Assembly (NCBI GenBank): GCA_040757595.1
Contig: JBFLWP010000006.1
Span: forward strand, 1-64,000
Direction: 5' to 3'
DNA from: Nitrospirota bacterium
GTDB taxonomy: Bacteria > Nitrospirota > Nitrospiria > Nitrospirales > Nitrospiraceae
Length of the DNA: 64,000 nt
Of the stretch, positions 1 to 8,959 are shown piece by piece. Position numbers and translations under genes: made by a program. The notes under the pieces were generated by a model. That model did no database searches, was not told the DNA's origin, and was given only the letters and a program-made list of their open reading frames with translations. The first letter of the stretch is position 1. Each line of letters starts with the position of its first letter.

Positions 1-18
1 AGCAAGGATATGGGGGGG

Positions 19-1671
19 TTAGCGGGTGGGGGTGGCGGGGGTCGGGCTCGGGGATGGAACCGAGGGGCTGGCGGTTTTTCGGGAGCGGAGAATGTCCTCC
101 AGGTTCAGGAGCGCCTCCCGGCCGGAATTGTGCTCGATCCCGCGGATCAGGTTGCCGTCGGCATAGGCGGGGGAGGGGCTGATCACGCCGCCCTTCCCGG
201 TTTCGGCCTGGGACAGGGACCCGGACCAGGAACGGGGGTCCCGGCTCCCGTGCTTCTTCTGCCAGGCGGCCAGGCAGGCCTTGGCGATGAATTTGTTCAG
301 CGGCGCGGGGTTGTAGAGGAGCTTTCTGATGCTCCAGGGGGTCAGCAGGAGCGGGTTGTAGCCGGCGGAAAGGTACCCCTCAGCCAGGAGCCGGGATTCC
401 AGCTCCGTGTTCGGCTGGATGCCCAGGAAGAACATGAGCGGAAACACCCGCTCCTCCCCCAGGATCGAGGCGACGACCTTGTAGGACTCGACGCTCTGCA
501 GCAGCGTGTCCTCGGTCTCCTTCGGGGAGTTGAGCGAGTAGTTCAGGATCACCTTGCCCCGGAAGCCGGCCTCGGCCAGGTACCGGCAGCCGTCGTAGAG
601 CCGCTCCAGCTTGAAGCCCATGTGCAGATTGTTCAGGACGTCCTGGGAGCCGGACGTGATCGCCACCTCCAGGTCGCCGACGCCGGACCGCACCATGAGC
701 TTCGCCAGGTCGGGGGTGATCAAGGAGGTGCGGATGTACCCGGACCATTGGAGCTCGAGCCCCTCCCGGACGATCCGCTCCAGGATCTCGGTGCACTGGG
801 GGTAGGCTTCCCTGCCGGTGATGAACTGGGCGTCGGTGAACCAGAACCGCCGCGCCCCCCACTGGTGATAATGTTGCGCGATGTCCTTGACGACCATCTC
901 GGGCGGCCGGTACCGGACCCGCTTGCCCTCGATGTAGGGATAGAGGCAGAAGGCGCAGTCGTAGGGACAGCCGCGCTTGGTCTGGACGCCGATGCTCTCG
1001 TCGAGGTACTCGCGGTATTGCGGGAAGATGGAGGTCAGGTAGGGGAGGTCCACGGTCAAGGCGTCCAGCAGCACGGGGGCCCGCTGCTCCCCCTTCGCCA
1101 CGCGCCCGCCTTCGCGGACGATGTAACGTTCGCCCTCCAGCGCCCCCCCGTTCAGGACCTTCAGGATCGCGTCTTCCCCCTCGCCCAAAATCCCGACCGT
1201 TCCCTCGGGAAGCTTCTCGATGAGCTGGTCGGCGAAGGCGGTGAAGGCGCCGCCTCCGATCATGATCGCAGCCTTGGGGAACTCCCTGCGGATCAGCCAG
1301 GGGTAGGAGAGGGCCGTGCGGATGTCGTGGTAGTACCGGTAGAGCTGCGTCAGCCCCTGGACCGAGGCCGCGATCCGCTTGAGCGGGTTGCTCGCGTAGT
1401 AGAAGTTGAACGCATGTTCGAGCGAGGCGTCCCCTTCATGGGGCGAGAAGATCTGGATGTCCCGCCAGGAGAAACAGACGAGGTCCGGGGCGAAGGCCGA
1501 GGCGGCCTCCCGCAGCATCCGCGCCCGCTCCTGCTGAGGATAGAGCGACAGGTCCAGGATGCGCTGCCGGACCTCGGGTCGGCGCCGGTGGATGAAATCG
1601 GCCAGATAGGTCGTTCCGATCGGGTAGACCTTCTTGCAGGGGAGGAAGACGTAGAGAACCGAATTCATCAT
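19..1671 (-). CDS. B12-type radical SAM protein
   Basis: A 550-residue radical SAM enzyme of unknown product. The motif CPYDCAFC supplies Cys235, Cys239 and Cys242 for the 4Fe-4S cluster that cleaves S-adenosylmethionine. The 230 residues before it resemble the cobalamin-binding Rossmann region found upstream of the barrel in this superfamily (GGGAFTAF near 139-146, GEGEDAIL near 163-170), but I see no clear cobalamin-ligand histidine motif. The last ~30 residues are Ser/Pro/Thr-rich low complexity. Two ATG codons are adjacent at the start and no strong ribosome binding site precedes them. It lies downstream of ubiE in the same direction, separated by a heptamer hairpin array. Family assignment is firm; substrate is unknown. 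Confidence 0.85.
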   Translation of the reverse strand: MMNSVLYVFLPCKKVYPIGTTYLADFIHRRRPEVRQRILDLSLYPQQERARMLREAASAFAPDLVCFSWRDIQIFSPHEGDASLEHAFNFYYASNPLKRIAASVQGLTQLYRYYHDIRTALSYPWLIRREFPKAAIMIGGGAFTAFADQLIEKLPEGTVGILGEGEDAILKVLNGGALEGERYIVREGGRVAKGEQRAPVLLDALTVDLPYLTSIFPQYREYLDESIGVQTKRGCPYDCAFCLYPYIEGKRVRYRPPEMVVKDIAQHYHQWGARRFWFTDAQFITGREAYPQCTEILERIVREGLELQWSGYIRTSLITPDLAKLMVRSGVGDLEVAITSGSQDVLNNLHMGFKLERLYDGCRYLAEAGFRGKVILNYSLNSPKETEDTLLQSVESYKVVASILGEERVFPLMFFLGIQPNTELESRLLAEGYLSAGYNPLLLTPWSIRKLLYNPAPLNKFIAKACLAAWQKKHGSRDPRSWSGSLSQAETGKGGVISPSPAYADGNLIRGIEHNSGREALLNLEDILRSRKTASPSVPSPSPTPATPTR

Positions 1672-1679
1672 ACGGAAAT

Positions 1680-1770
1680 GGTCGGGGGGCAGCGGTTGGT
1701 GGTCAGGGCGAGCCGTGGCATTTTTCGTCTGTCGTCACCGACCCCTTACCCCTGACCATTGGTCACCACT
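1680..1770. repeat. Heptamer hairpin array, GGTCAGT family
   Basis: Left arm of 7-bp units (TGGTCGG, CGGTTGG, TGGTCAG) at about 1680-1715 and a complementary arm (CACCGAC, CCCTGACC, GGTCACCAC) at about 1736-1770, separated by a short unique loop. It fills the gap between ubiE and the radical SAM gene and would form a hairpin in a joint transcript. Confidence 0.7.
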
Positions 1771-2624
1771 CATTTTACTGCGACGTGGATGGCCACGATC
1801 CCGCCGCTCAGGTTTTCGTAGTCCACGTGTTGGAATCCGGCCTTGAGCAGCAGGGCCTTCAGCGCCTCCTGGTCCGGAAAAGCCCGGATGGAGGCAGGGA
1901 GGTACCGATAGACGCCGGTCCGGTCGTGCGCGACGAGGGTGCCGATCCAGGGGAGCAGGCGGAACGAGTACCAGTCGTAGAGCCCCCGCAGCCAGGCCCG
2001 GGCCGGATGGGAGAACTCCAGGCAGACGAACCGGCCTCCCGGCTTGAGCACCCGCAGGATCTCGGCGAACGCGGCGGGCAGGTCTCCCACGTTTCTGATG
2101 CAGAAGCCGGTGGTCACGGCGTCGAAGCTGGCTTCGCGGAATCCCAGCCGCTCCGCGTTGGCGCGCAGGCAGGTGACGCGGCCGGCGAGCCCCCGCCGGG
2201 CGACCTTGCGAAGCCCCTCGCGCAACATGGCCTGGTTCAGATCCGCGGCGACCACGCGGCCGGCCGCCCCCATCCGCTCATCGATCAGGATGGCCAGGTC
2301 CGCGGTGCCGGCGCCGATGTCCAAAACACAACGCGGCACATGACCCGTTGCATTCTCCAGAGCAACGGGTCCCCCGACCTCGCCGCTACGGACGCCGCAG
2401 GGGCTGGCAAGCGGCGCCATCACATGTTCGACCGCTCTGTGCTTCCACCCGTGGTGCAGGCCGAAACTCAGGAGCGAATTGTTCAGGTCGTAGAACCGGG
2501 CGATCGCGGTGAACATCCGCTGGACCGCCTGCTCCTTCCCCTTGCCCGACCAGTCGGGCACCGTGCCGGGGGGCGGCGCAACGTGCGCCTGCCGATCCAC
2601 CGGCTTGTCCTCGAGCCGAAGCAT
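1770..2624 (-). CDS. ubiE: Demethylmenaquinone/ubiquinone C-methyltransferase, MenG/UbiE family
   Basis: SAM-dependent methyltransferase of quinone biosynthesis that adds the ring methyl group in menaquinone (or ubiquinone) formation. The family signature near the N-terminus (FYDLNNSLLSFGLHHGWKHR, residues 44-63), motif I (VLDIGAGTADL, 100-110), the FCIRNVGD segment and LRVLKPGGRFVCLEFS are all present, and the length of 284 is slightly above the usual 230-250. The excess is an unusual segment at about residues 71-98, between the N-terminal helix and motif I, rich in Gly, Pro and Val, whose DNA contains a perfect 10-bp inverted repeat. The reading frame is intact across it. In a complex I-bearing bacterium the product quinone would be the electron acceptor of the nuo operon in this window. 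Confidence 0.9.
   Translation of the reverse strand: MLRLEDKPVDRQAHVAPPPGTVPDWSGKGKEQAVQRMFTAIARFYDLNNSLLSFGLHHGWKHRAVEHVMAPLASPCGVRSGEVGGPVALENATGHVPRCVLDIGAGTADLAILIDERMGAAGRVVAADLNQAMLREGLRKVARRGLAGRVTCLRANAERLGFREASFDAVTTGFCIRNVGDLPAAFAEILRVLKPGGRFVCLEFSHPARAWLRGLYDWYSFRLLPWIGTLVAHDRTGVYRYLPASIRAFPDQEALKALLLKAGFQHVDYENLSGGIVAIHVAVK
2342..2371. repeat. Perfect inverted repeat inside ubiE
   Basis: Arms GACCCGTTGC (2342-2351) and GCAACGGGTC (2362-2371) around a 10-base loop. It lies in the extra segment of ubiE relative to the family and keeps the frame open, as expected for a small palindromic element inserted in frame. Confidence 0.75.
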
Positions 2625-2783
2625 TCGGTGAACGTAGACTCCGGCTCAACGCTTTGTCAAGCTGATGCCGCACGTGACGACGGGCAGCCGAGCCGTTCGC
2701 GAGGTCTCGTCGGATTGGGGAAACTGTTGCTTTCCTGTGGTGATCTACCTATGATGCGGCTGGGCTTTCCGGAAGGACATTCC

Positions 2784-3227
2784 ATGCGCAGAGGGGCCAG
2801 AGCGTCGCGCGTTCTCAGAGGGGCCGCAGCCGTGTTCTCGGCCGCGCTGCTCGTCGGCTGCGCCGCCATCGCCGGCTATGATCCCACGTCGTACAAGACG
2901 GCCACCGACCTCAAGGCGGAAGCGTTGCTTCTTGTCGAAAAGGCCAAAGATCCGCCGTCACAGCACGCCGCCGCGATTGAGGGCCTGCGAATCAAGCTTC
3001 GCCAGGCGTTGGAATACGAAAGGGGCAAGGGGGAGCGAAACCGGCATTCCCGAGAATTGTGGGAACTGCTCGGCGATCCCAACGGCAACCTGCTGGGCGG
3101 GTTCCTGAAAAAATGGGAGACCGAGAACAAGGGGCAAAGCCCCGCCTTCCTGGAGGGCATGAGCAAGAACATCGCCGAGGCGTTCGACAAGATCATCGAG
3201 CTGGAGAGGCACAAGGTGAAGGACTGA
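2784..3227 (+). CDS. Small lipoprotein of unknown function
   Basis: A 147-residue protein. The start at 2784 is chosen because GGAAGGA lies six bases upstream; an in-frame ATG at 2751 is possible but lacks a site. The N-terminus is basic (MRRGARASRVLRG), then hydrophobic (AAAVFSAALLVGC), ending in the lipobox LVGC, so it should be lipidated by the lipoprotein pathway and anchored in the envelope. The rest is charged and probably helical (KTATDLKAEALLLVEKAKD, FDKIIELERHKVKD). I recognise no domain. It is divergent from ubiE and is followed 24 bp later by another small helical protein, so the two may form an operon with the histidine kinase downstream. Confidence 0.75.
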   Translation: MRRGARASRVLRGAAAVFSAALLVGCAAIAGYDPTSYKTATDLKAEALLLVEKAKDPPSQHAAAIEGLRIKLRQALEYERGKGERNRHSRELWELLGDPNGNLLGGFLKKWETENKGQSPAFLEGMSKNIAEAFDKIIELERHKVKD

Positions 3228-3251
3228 CCGTCTTAAGCGCGGGGTCATCCC

Positions 3252-3575
3252 ATGTTCGACTTCGAGAAATTCTTTCAGGAAGTGAAGGCGGGCGCGGTGG
3301 AGATCGCCAAGCAAGAAGCGGCCGGCTTCGTCAAGGAAGCCACCAGCGATGGCACGGCCTTCCTGGACGCCGTGAAGGCCGATCTGCACGCCTGGGCCGA
3401 GCAGTACGCCGAGGGGAAACTCTCCAAAGAGGACTTTGAATTTCTGGTCAGGGGCAAGAAGGACCTCGCCAAGATGGAAGCGCTCACTCAAGCCGGCCTG
3501 GCCGCCATCCGGGTGGACCGTGTCCGCGTCGCGCTCATCGATCTGGTCATCACCGCGGCCGGCAAGCTCGTCTGA
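3252..3575 (+). CDS. Small helical protein, unknown function
   Basis: A 107-residue soluble protein without signal peptide or membrane segment. It is rich in Ala, Lys, Glu and Phe and looks entirely alpha-helical (FDFEKFFQEVKAGAVEIAKQ at the N-terminus). It starts 24 bp after the lipoprotein gene and ends 26 bp before the GAF kinase, all on the same strand, which suggests co-transcription. No family recognised; coding status is supported by operon spacing and codon pattern consistent with its neighbours. Confidence 0.65.
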   Translation: MFDFEKFFQEVKAGAVEIAKQEAAGFVKEATSDGTAFLDAVKADLHAWAEQYAEGKLSKEDFEFLVRGKKDLAKMEALTQAGLAAIRVDRVRVALIDLVITAAGKLV

Positions 3576-3601
3576 TCCAGCGTAACCTTCAGCGAGGACC
3601 C

Positions 3602-4933
3602 ATGAGCCAGCCGCGCGACTCCTCGAAACCTTCCGAACGCCGGAGCGAGCCCCGGCGCGAGCAGGACCGGCGTCTCGTCCAGCGGGACCGCGAGCTGGAG
3701 GCGGCGCGCCTGGTCTGCCAGGCCCTCTCCCAGCAGATTCACACCGACAAGCTGGTCGAGCAGTCCCTCCGGACCGCGCTCGAGGTCGTGGGCGCGGAGG
3801 CCGGCTCCGTGCTGCTGGCCGATCCCAAGTCCCGCCAGCTCGTGTTCCGGCACGTCGTGGGGGAGAAGGCGGCGATGCTCAGGGGCCTGGCCATCCCCTG
3901 GCACAAGGGCCTGGCCGGAGCCGTCTTCTCGTCGGGCGAGCCGGAAATCGTGGCGGACGCCAAGCAGGATCACCGGCACTACCCGGACATTGACCGGATG
4001 ACCGGCTTCCACACCCGCGACATGATCGTGCTGCCCCTCAAGCAATGGGGGCGCGAGCCGATCGGCGTCCTGGAGGTCATGAACAAGCGGAAGGGGCGGC
4101 TGAACCAGGACGACGTGGCCCTGCTGACGATCGTCTCCGCCCTCTCGACCGCGGCGATCGAGCAGGCCCGTCTCTTCGAAGAGGCCAGGATGGCCGAAGT
4201 CGTCCACCGGCTGGGCGACATCGGGCACGACGTCAACAACCTGCTCGTGCCCGTGAGCCTGAGCGCCTCGGTCGTCAGGACCGAGCTCGACCATCTGTTC
4301 GCCCGGCTACCGGACTCGGACGCCAGCAGGGTCCGGGCCAGCTACCAGCTCTGCAAAGAGGCGCTCGGCACCCTGGAGGACACGGTCCGCCGCATCCGCG
4401 ACCGCATGAAACAGGTGGCCGATTGCGTCAAGGGCTTGAAGACGCCCCCGCAGTTCGGGCCTTGCCGTCTGGCCGAGGTCGTGGACAGCGTCGTCAAGGT
4501 CCTGGGCTTCGTCGCCGGGGACAAGGGGATCACGCTGCACACCGACGGACTGGCCGACCTGCCGCCGATCCAGGGGGACGAGCAACGGCTCTACAGCGCC
4601 TTCTACAACCTCATCAACAACGCCATCCCGGAAGTGCCCAGGGGCGGCTCCATCACGGTCCGCGGGGAGCTGGACAAGGCCGGCAACGCGCTGCTCGTCT
4701 CCGTCAGCGACACGGGGCGGGGGATGCCCAAGGAGGTCCGGGACAGCCTCTTTTCCGACCAGACCATCAGCCGGAAGGCCGGCGGCACCGGGCTGGGCAC
4801 CAGGATCGTCAAGGACGCCGTGGACGCCCACGGCGGCGCGATCACGGTGGAGAGCGCCGAGGGCGCCGGGACGACGTTCCAGATCCGGCTGCCGTTCCAG
4901 CCGCCGTCCGGGCCAGCCGGCCCGCGCGCCTGA
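3602..4933 (+). CDS. GAF-domain sensor histidine kinase
   Basis: A 443-residue soluble kinase. After a charged N-terminus there is a GAF domain (about 45-190; RGLAIPWHKGLAGAVFSSGE and PLKQWGREPIGVLEVMNK are typical). A histidine-phosphorylation helix follows with His209 in LGDIGHDVNNLL, then a catalytic ATP-binding domain with N-box YNLINNAIPEV, G1 box SDTGRGMPKE and G2 region GGTGLGTRIVKDAV. No membrane segments, so it senses a cytoplasmic ligand or redox state. No response regulator is adjacent, so the partner is unknown. It is the last gene of a three-gene plus-strand group before the uvrA accessory region. Confidence 0.88.
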   Translation: MSQPRDSSKPSERRSEPRREQDRRLVQRDRELEAARLVCQALSQQIHTDKLVEQSLRTALEVVGAEAGSVLLADPKSRQLVFRHVVGEKAAMLRGLAIPWHKGLAGAVFSSGEPEIVADAKQDHRHYPDIDRMTGFHTRDMIVLPLKQWGREPIGVLEVMNKRKGRLNQDDVALLTIVSALSTAAIEQARLFEEARMAEVVHRLGDIGHDVNNLLVPVSLSASVVRTELDHLFARLPDSDASRVRASYQLCKEALGTLEDTVRRIRDRMKQVADCVKGLKTPPQFGPCRLAEVVDSVVKVLGFVAGDKGITLHTDGLADLPPIQGDEQRLYSAFYNLINNAIPEVPRGGSITVRGELDKAGNALLVSVSDTGRGMPKEVRDSLFSDQTISRKAGGTGLGTRIVKDAVDAHGGAITVESAEGAGTTFQIRLPFQPPSGPAGPRA

Positions 4934-4972
4934 CCCTCTGTCACGCGGGCTGCATGGCATAATCCTGCCGCG

Positions 4973-5083
4973 ATGAGCGGAACGATCGTCATTCGCGGCG
5001 CCCGCGAGCACGAATTCGTCACGACCTTCCTCGCGCGCTGGGGCGAGGCGGCGGAGCGGCCCTCGTCGCGCCGCCGGCGGTGA
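4973..5083 (+). pseudogene. Degenerate copy of the uvrA 5' end
   Basis: This 36-codon frame begins MSGTIVIRGAREHE, almost the same as the intact UvrA start at 6091 ([14 protein letters not shown]), then diverges and stops. The similarity extends upstream: gcatggcataatcctgccgc here against gcatgatataatcccgccgc before uvrA. The third-base differences show the copy is not recent, or came from a different uvrA allele. About 1.1 kb of acquired DNA separates it from the intact gene. Confidence 0.7.
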
Positions 5084-5440
5084 CGGGATAGCCCGTGCCT
5101 CCCGATGTCGAAAGTACGCGACTCGCTTATGCTCGCCGCTGCTCAGTTGGGTGAGGAGCCATCCACTTTTTATTAGGGCTCTTCCGGAAATCGTGTGGGT
5201 TACCACTTCTTGTATTTTCCAGACCTTCGAAGGCTAACGAACGATTCCGAGCTTTGTAGACCTCAGCTAAGTTTGCTAGGGCAAAACAGCTTGCTCCCCC
5301 GTGTTTACAGGAAGGGTCGAAGCAGGCCTTTGCAAAAGCCGCATGAAATGAGCCCCCATTTTTCCGCTTTCTGCGCTTGAGAGGATGTGTACCCCTTTGA
5401 GACAGAAGAGTTCTGCAACCCACACAAAAGCCGGAAGGGC
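5084..5440. other. AT-richer stretch without a recognisable gene
   Basis: Clearly lower in GC than its surroundings. Short open frames exist on both strands, for example a minus-strand frame of 98 codons at 5127-5423, but none has a recognisable family, a ribosome binding site or convincing codon use. It sits between the uvrA remnant and the fic remnant and probably holds decayed upstream parts of the acquired fic gene. Confidence 0.5.
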
Positions 5441-5988
5441 CATCAATTTGAGGCCATTCACCCGTTTCTCGACGGGAATGGGCGTATCGGTCGTCTGCTC
5501 ATCACGCCGTTCCTGGTTGGGAGGAATATTCTTCCTACGCCGCTCCTCTATCTCTGAGTGCGCACTTCGAGGCCTCGCGATCTGAATACTATGCGCGTTT
5601 GCGAGGAGTGAGCGAGCAGGGGGACTGGGTTGGCTGGCTTCAATACTTCCTGACGGGCGTAGCCGTACAGGCGGCCGATGCTCTACAGCGGGCTGAACGG
5701 ATCAACACCCTGCTCGTTTCGTGGAGAAAGACTGTGTCGGGTGCAAGTTCCAAGGTCCCTCTTCGATTGATCGATGCCTTGGCCACCAATCCGTTCATAA
5801 CGATCAAGGGCGCCGCGAAGCGATTGAAGGTTGCATTTACGACAGCACAGCGGGCCATAGAGAAGCTGGAAGAGGAAAAGATTCTGAAACAAGTTACCGA
5901 TGCGATGCGTGAGCGGGTGTACTGCACAAAGACGCTGCTGGAAATCCTTGAGCAGCCCGCGTGGCCGGCCCCTTCTTCCCCGGGTTAG
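5441..5988 (+). pseudogene. Fic-family protein, truncated and frameshifted
   Basis: The remnant opens with the Fic AMPylase active-site motif [12 protein letters not shown] (from about 5459), preceded by HQFEAI and followed by [20 protein letters not shown], then a TGA at 5555-5557. Reading shifts frame there and continues as SAHFEASRSEYYARLRGVSE through the winged-helix C-terminus (FITIKGAAKRLKVAFTTAQR) to a stop at 5988. The normal N-terminal half is missing. Intact Fic proteins transfer AMP to target hydroxyls and often act as toxins; this copy should be inactive, although a frame of about 129 codons with the C-terminal DNA-binding-like part could still be translated. It sits just upstream of uvrA in acquired DNA. 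Confidence 0.8.
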
Positions 5989-6048
5989 CTTCCCTCCCCA
6001 TGCCTCTACCGGCTGTGTTGCCTTCACCTTCGCTGGAACAACGCATGA

Positions 6049-6054
6049 TATAAT
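6049..6054 (+). promoter_or_regulatory. Likely -10 box of uvrA
   Basis: A perfect TATAAT 36 bp before the uvrA ATG, with no good -35 box at standard spacing. The related CATAAT stands at 4958-4963 before the degenerate uvrA start, so the duplication carried the promoter. AGGAG at 6078-6082 is the ribosome binding site. Confidence 0.45.
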
Positions 6055-6090
6055 CCCGCCGCACGAAGGACTTCGCCAGGAGACGCGTTG

Positions 6091-8604
6091 ATGTCCGGCT
6101 CCATCGTCATCAAGGGCGCCCGCGAACACAACCTCAAGAACCTGGACGTCGAGATCCCGCGCGACAAGCTGGTGGTCATCACCGGCCTGAGCGGGTCCGG
6201 CAAGTCCTCCCTGGCCTTCGACACGATCTACGCCGAGGGGCAGCGCCGCTACGTCGAGTCCCTCTCCGCCTACGCCCGCCAGTTCCTGGAGCAGATGGGG
6301 AAGCCGGACGTGGATTCGATCGAGGGGCTCTCCCCGGCCATCTCGATCGAGCAGAAGAGCACCAGCCACAATCCCCGCTCCACGGTCGGCACGGTCACGG
6401 AAGTCTACGACTACCTCCGGCTGCTCTTCGCCCGCATCGGCCGGCCCTTCTGCTTCAACTGCGGCGAGGAGATCACGGCGCAGACCGTCCAGCAGATGGT
6501 GGACGCGGTCCGCACCCTGCCCGAGGGGACCAAGTTCCAGATCCTGGCCCCCATCGTACGGGGCCGGAAGGGAGAGTACCGGAAGGAGTTGCTCGACATG
6601 CGGCGGGCCGGCTACGTGCGGGCGCGGATCGACGGCCGCCTCGTGGACCTGGGCGAGGACGTCCCGCTCGACAAGCAGAAGAAGCACACGATCGAAGTGG
6701 TCGTGGACCGGCTCGTCATGAAGGAGGGGGAGGCGCTGGCCCGGCGGCTGGCCGATTCCGTGGAAACCTCGCTCAAGCTGGCGGACGGGCTGGTCGGCGT
6801 CCTGACCGAGGACGGGCAGACCAGGCTCTACAGCGAGAAGCTGGCCTGCATCCGCTGCGGCGTGAGCTATCCGGAGATCACCCCGCGGGTCTTCTCCTTC
6901 AACAGCCCCCACGGGGCCTGCCCGGCCTGCGACGGGATCGGCTACGCCCTGGCGCCGGGCTGTCCCGCGGAAGAGGAAGACTTCACGCTGCTGGACGTCT
7001 GCCCGGTCTGCAAAGGCGCGCGGCTCAGGCCGGAGAGCCTCTCGGTCAAGATCAGCCGGCAGTCCATCGCCGAGGTCACCAAGCTCTCGGTCCTGGCCGC
7101 GGCCGACTTCTTCGGCTCGTTGAAGCTCAGCGAGCGGGAGCAGTTCATCGCCCAGCGGATCCTGAAGGAGATCCGCGAGCGGCTGGGCTTCCTGGTCAAC
7201 GTGGGCCTGGACTACCTGACCCTGGATCGGCCGGCCGCCACCCTCTCCGGCGGCGAGGGGCAGCGCATCCGCCTGGCGACGCAGATCGGCTCCGGCCTCG
7301 TCGGCGTGCTCTACATCCTCGACGAGCCCTCGATCGGCCTCCACCAGCGGGACAACCGGCGGCTCCTCCAGACGCTCATCCGGTTGCGCGACATGGGCAA
7401 TACGGTGGTGGTGGTCGAGCACGACGCCGAGACCATGCTGGCGGCGGATCACATCCTGGATTTGGGGCCCGGCGCCGGGGCGCACGGGGGGCGGATCATC
7501 GCCCAGGGCACGCCGGCGGAGGTCATGGCGGCCCCGGCCTCGCTCACCGGCCAGTATCTGCGGGGGGAGCTGACGGTCGCGCTCCCCAAGCGGGACCGCA
7601 AGCCCAAGGGGACCCTCAGCGTCGTCGGCGCGAGGAAACACAACCTCAAGGGCATCACGGTCCGCGTGCCGCTGGGCCTGTTGACCTGCGTGACCGGCGT
7701 GTCCGGCTCCGGCAAGAGCACGCTGGTGCTGGAGGTGCTGTTCCACTCGCTCTCGCAGCTCCTGTACCACAAGAAGCCCAGGATCGACGGGTGCAAGGAG
7801 CTGGCCGGCGTCGAGGCGCTGGACAAAGTCATTGACATTGACCAGTCCCCGATCGGCCGGACCCCTCGGTCCAATCCCGCGACTTACACCGGCCTCTTCA
7901 CGTTCATCCGCGACCTCTTCACCAAGCTGCCTGAGTCGCGGGTGCGCGGCTACAAGCCGGGCCGCTACAGCTTCAACGTCAAGGGCGGGCGCTGCGAGGC
8001 CTGCCAGGGCGACGGCCTCATCAAGATCGAGATGCACTTCCTGCCCGACATCTACGTGACCTGCGAAGTCTGCAAGGGCCAGCGCTACAACCGGGAGACG
8101 TTGGAGATCCAGTACAAGGGGCGGAGCATCGCGGACGTGCTGAACATGACCGTGGACGAGGCCCTGGAGTTCTTCGACGCGATTCCCTTCATCAAGGCCA
8201 AGCTCCAGACCCTGCACGACGTGGGGCTGCACTACATCAAGCTGGGCCAGTCGGCCACGACGCTCTCCGGCGGGGAGGCGCAGCGGGTGAAGCTCTCGCG
8301 GGAGCTCTCGAAGCGCGCGACCGGCCGGACCCTCTACATCCTGGACGAGCCGACCACCGGGCTGCACTTCGCCGACATCCAGCGGCTGCTGGACGTCCTG
8401 AACCGGCTGGTCGAGGCGGGCAACACGGTCCTCGTCATCGAGCACAACCTGGACGTGATCCGGAACGCCGACTGGCTGATTGACCTGGGGCCGGAGGGAG
8501 GGGACCGGGGCGGGCAGGTGGTGGCCGAGGGGCGGCCGAGGGACGTGGCGCGCGTCGCCAAGTCCTACACGGGCCAGGTGCTGAAGGAAGCGGGCGTCGG
8601 GTGA
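6091..8604 (+). CDS. uvrA: Excinuclease ABC subunit UvrA, lacking the insertion domain
   Basis: DNA-damage recognition ATPase of nucleotide excision repair; it loads UvrB on damaged DNA. Both ABC modules are complete: Walker [10 protein letters not shown] and GVSGSGKST, signatures [12 protein letters not shown] and [12 protein letters not shown], and Walker [13 protein letters not shown] and [12 protein letters not shown]. The zinc-module pairs CIRC/CPAC and CEAC/CEVC are present. The protein is 837 residues against about 940 usually. The deficit is one place: after CPACDGIG only ~17 residues precede [12 protein letters not shown], so the ~100-residue insertion domain is absent. The ATG at 6091 follows AGGAG at good spacing. 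Both ends of the gene are duplicated nearby (4973 and 12339). uvrC lies at 29566. Confidence 0.95.
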   Translation: MSGSIVIKGAREHNLKNLDVEIPRDKLVVITGLSGSGKSSLAFDTIYAEGQRRYVESLSAYARQFLEQMGKPDVDSIEGLSPAISIEQKSTSHNPRSTVGTVTEVYDYLRLLFARIGRPFCFNCGEEITAQTVQQMVDAVRTLPEGTKFQILAPIVRGRKGEYRKELLDMRRAGYVRARIDGRLVDLGEDVPLDKQKKHTIEVVVDRLVMKEGEALARRLADSVETSLKLADGLVGVLTEDGQTRLYSEKLACIRCGVSYPEITPRVFSFNSPHGACPACDGIGYALAPGCPAEEEDFTLLDVCPVCKGARLRPESLSVKISRQSIAEVTKLSVLAAADFFGSLKLSEREQFIAQRILKEIRERLGFLVNVGLDYLTLDRPAATLSGGEGQRIRLATQIGSGLVGVLYILDEPSIGLHQRDNRRLLQTLIRLRDMGNTVVVVEHDAETMLAADHILDLGPGAGAHGGRIIAQGTPAEVMAAPASLTGQYLRGELTVALPKRDRKPKGTLSVVGARKHNLKGITVRVPLGLLTCVTGVSGSGKSTLVLEVLFHSLSQLLYHKKPRIDGCKELAGVEALDKVIDIDQSPIGRTPRSNPATYTGLFTFIRDLFTKLPESRVRGYKPGRYSFNVKGGRCEACQGDGLIKIEMHFLPDIYVTCEVCKGQRYNRETLEIQYKGRSIADVLNMTVDEALEFFDAIPFIKAKLQTLHDVGLHYIKLGQSATTLSGGEAQRVKLSRELSKRATGRTLYILDEPTTGLHFADIQRLLDVLNRLVEAGNTVLVIEHNLDVIRNADWLIDLGPEGGDRGGQVVAEGRPRDVARVAKSYTGQVLKEAGVG

Positions 8605-8860
8605 CGACGGGATGGCTGGTGAGGCCGTCGGCACGATGGGTTGCTGTGGGACGGCTTTTGACACCGTACCGTTGGCCTCGCGCCTTTAGCCGATTAGCAG
8701 AACGGCGCTCGGCACCCGGTCGGGCTCGTGTGCAGGCCGTTCCCGCCATACCGCTGCCTCGCCACGCATCCCGTCCACCTGCGATCTCAGAAAAAAAGAT
8801 GGAATCGGCTGACGGCGCCGATGGCCCTCAGCCGCAGTTCTCGCTCGTTCAGGGGCAGTG
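8572..8860 (+). repeat. uvrA 3'-end/leader repeat, copy A
   Basis: Begins inside the last codons of uvrA ([10 protein letters not shown] and stop) and continues through the spacer. It matches 12339-12615 in three blocks: the uvrA end, a middle block around cgttggcctcgcgcc and gattagcagaacgg, and a final block spanning ATGGCCCTCAGCC. The middle block is about 90 percent identical by eye. The final block contains an imperfect palindrome around the ATG. Confidence 0.7.
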
Positions 8861-8895
8861 GTGATCGAACGTCCGATGCTCGCGAACCCTTATGA
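8821..8895 (+). pseudogene. Truncated frame starting in the leader palindrome
   Basis: A 24-codon frame beginning MALSRSSRS that stops at 8893-8895. The intact genes at 9508 (MALNRPIQDI) and 12585 (MALSHFIQNI) start in the same palindromic leader. This looks like the stub of a third gene cut off before the IS200-type element. Confidence 0.35.
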
Positions 8896-8959
8896 CAGGC
8901 CTCCAACTCTCTGGCCGGGAAAAGGTTGCGACCCGTTCATAAAAACCTGCCCTTGGATA

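Noticed and set aside
1785-2783. Upstream extension of the lipoprotein frame into ubiE
   Set aside because: The extension is antisense to ubiE; a ribosome binding site and lipoprotein signal peptide place the real start at 2784.
5127-5423. Minus-strand 98-codon protein between the uvrA and fic remnants
   Set aside because: No recognisable family or ribosome binding site and located in decayed DNA.
5683-8664. A ~990-codon open frame antisense to uvrA, and similar long antisense frames opposite ubiE, nuoG, hrpB and other genes
   Set aside because: They mirror real genes in GC-rich DNA, have Arg/Pro/Gly/His-rich low-complexity translations and no family resemblance.
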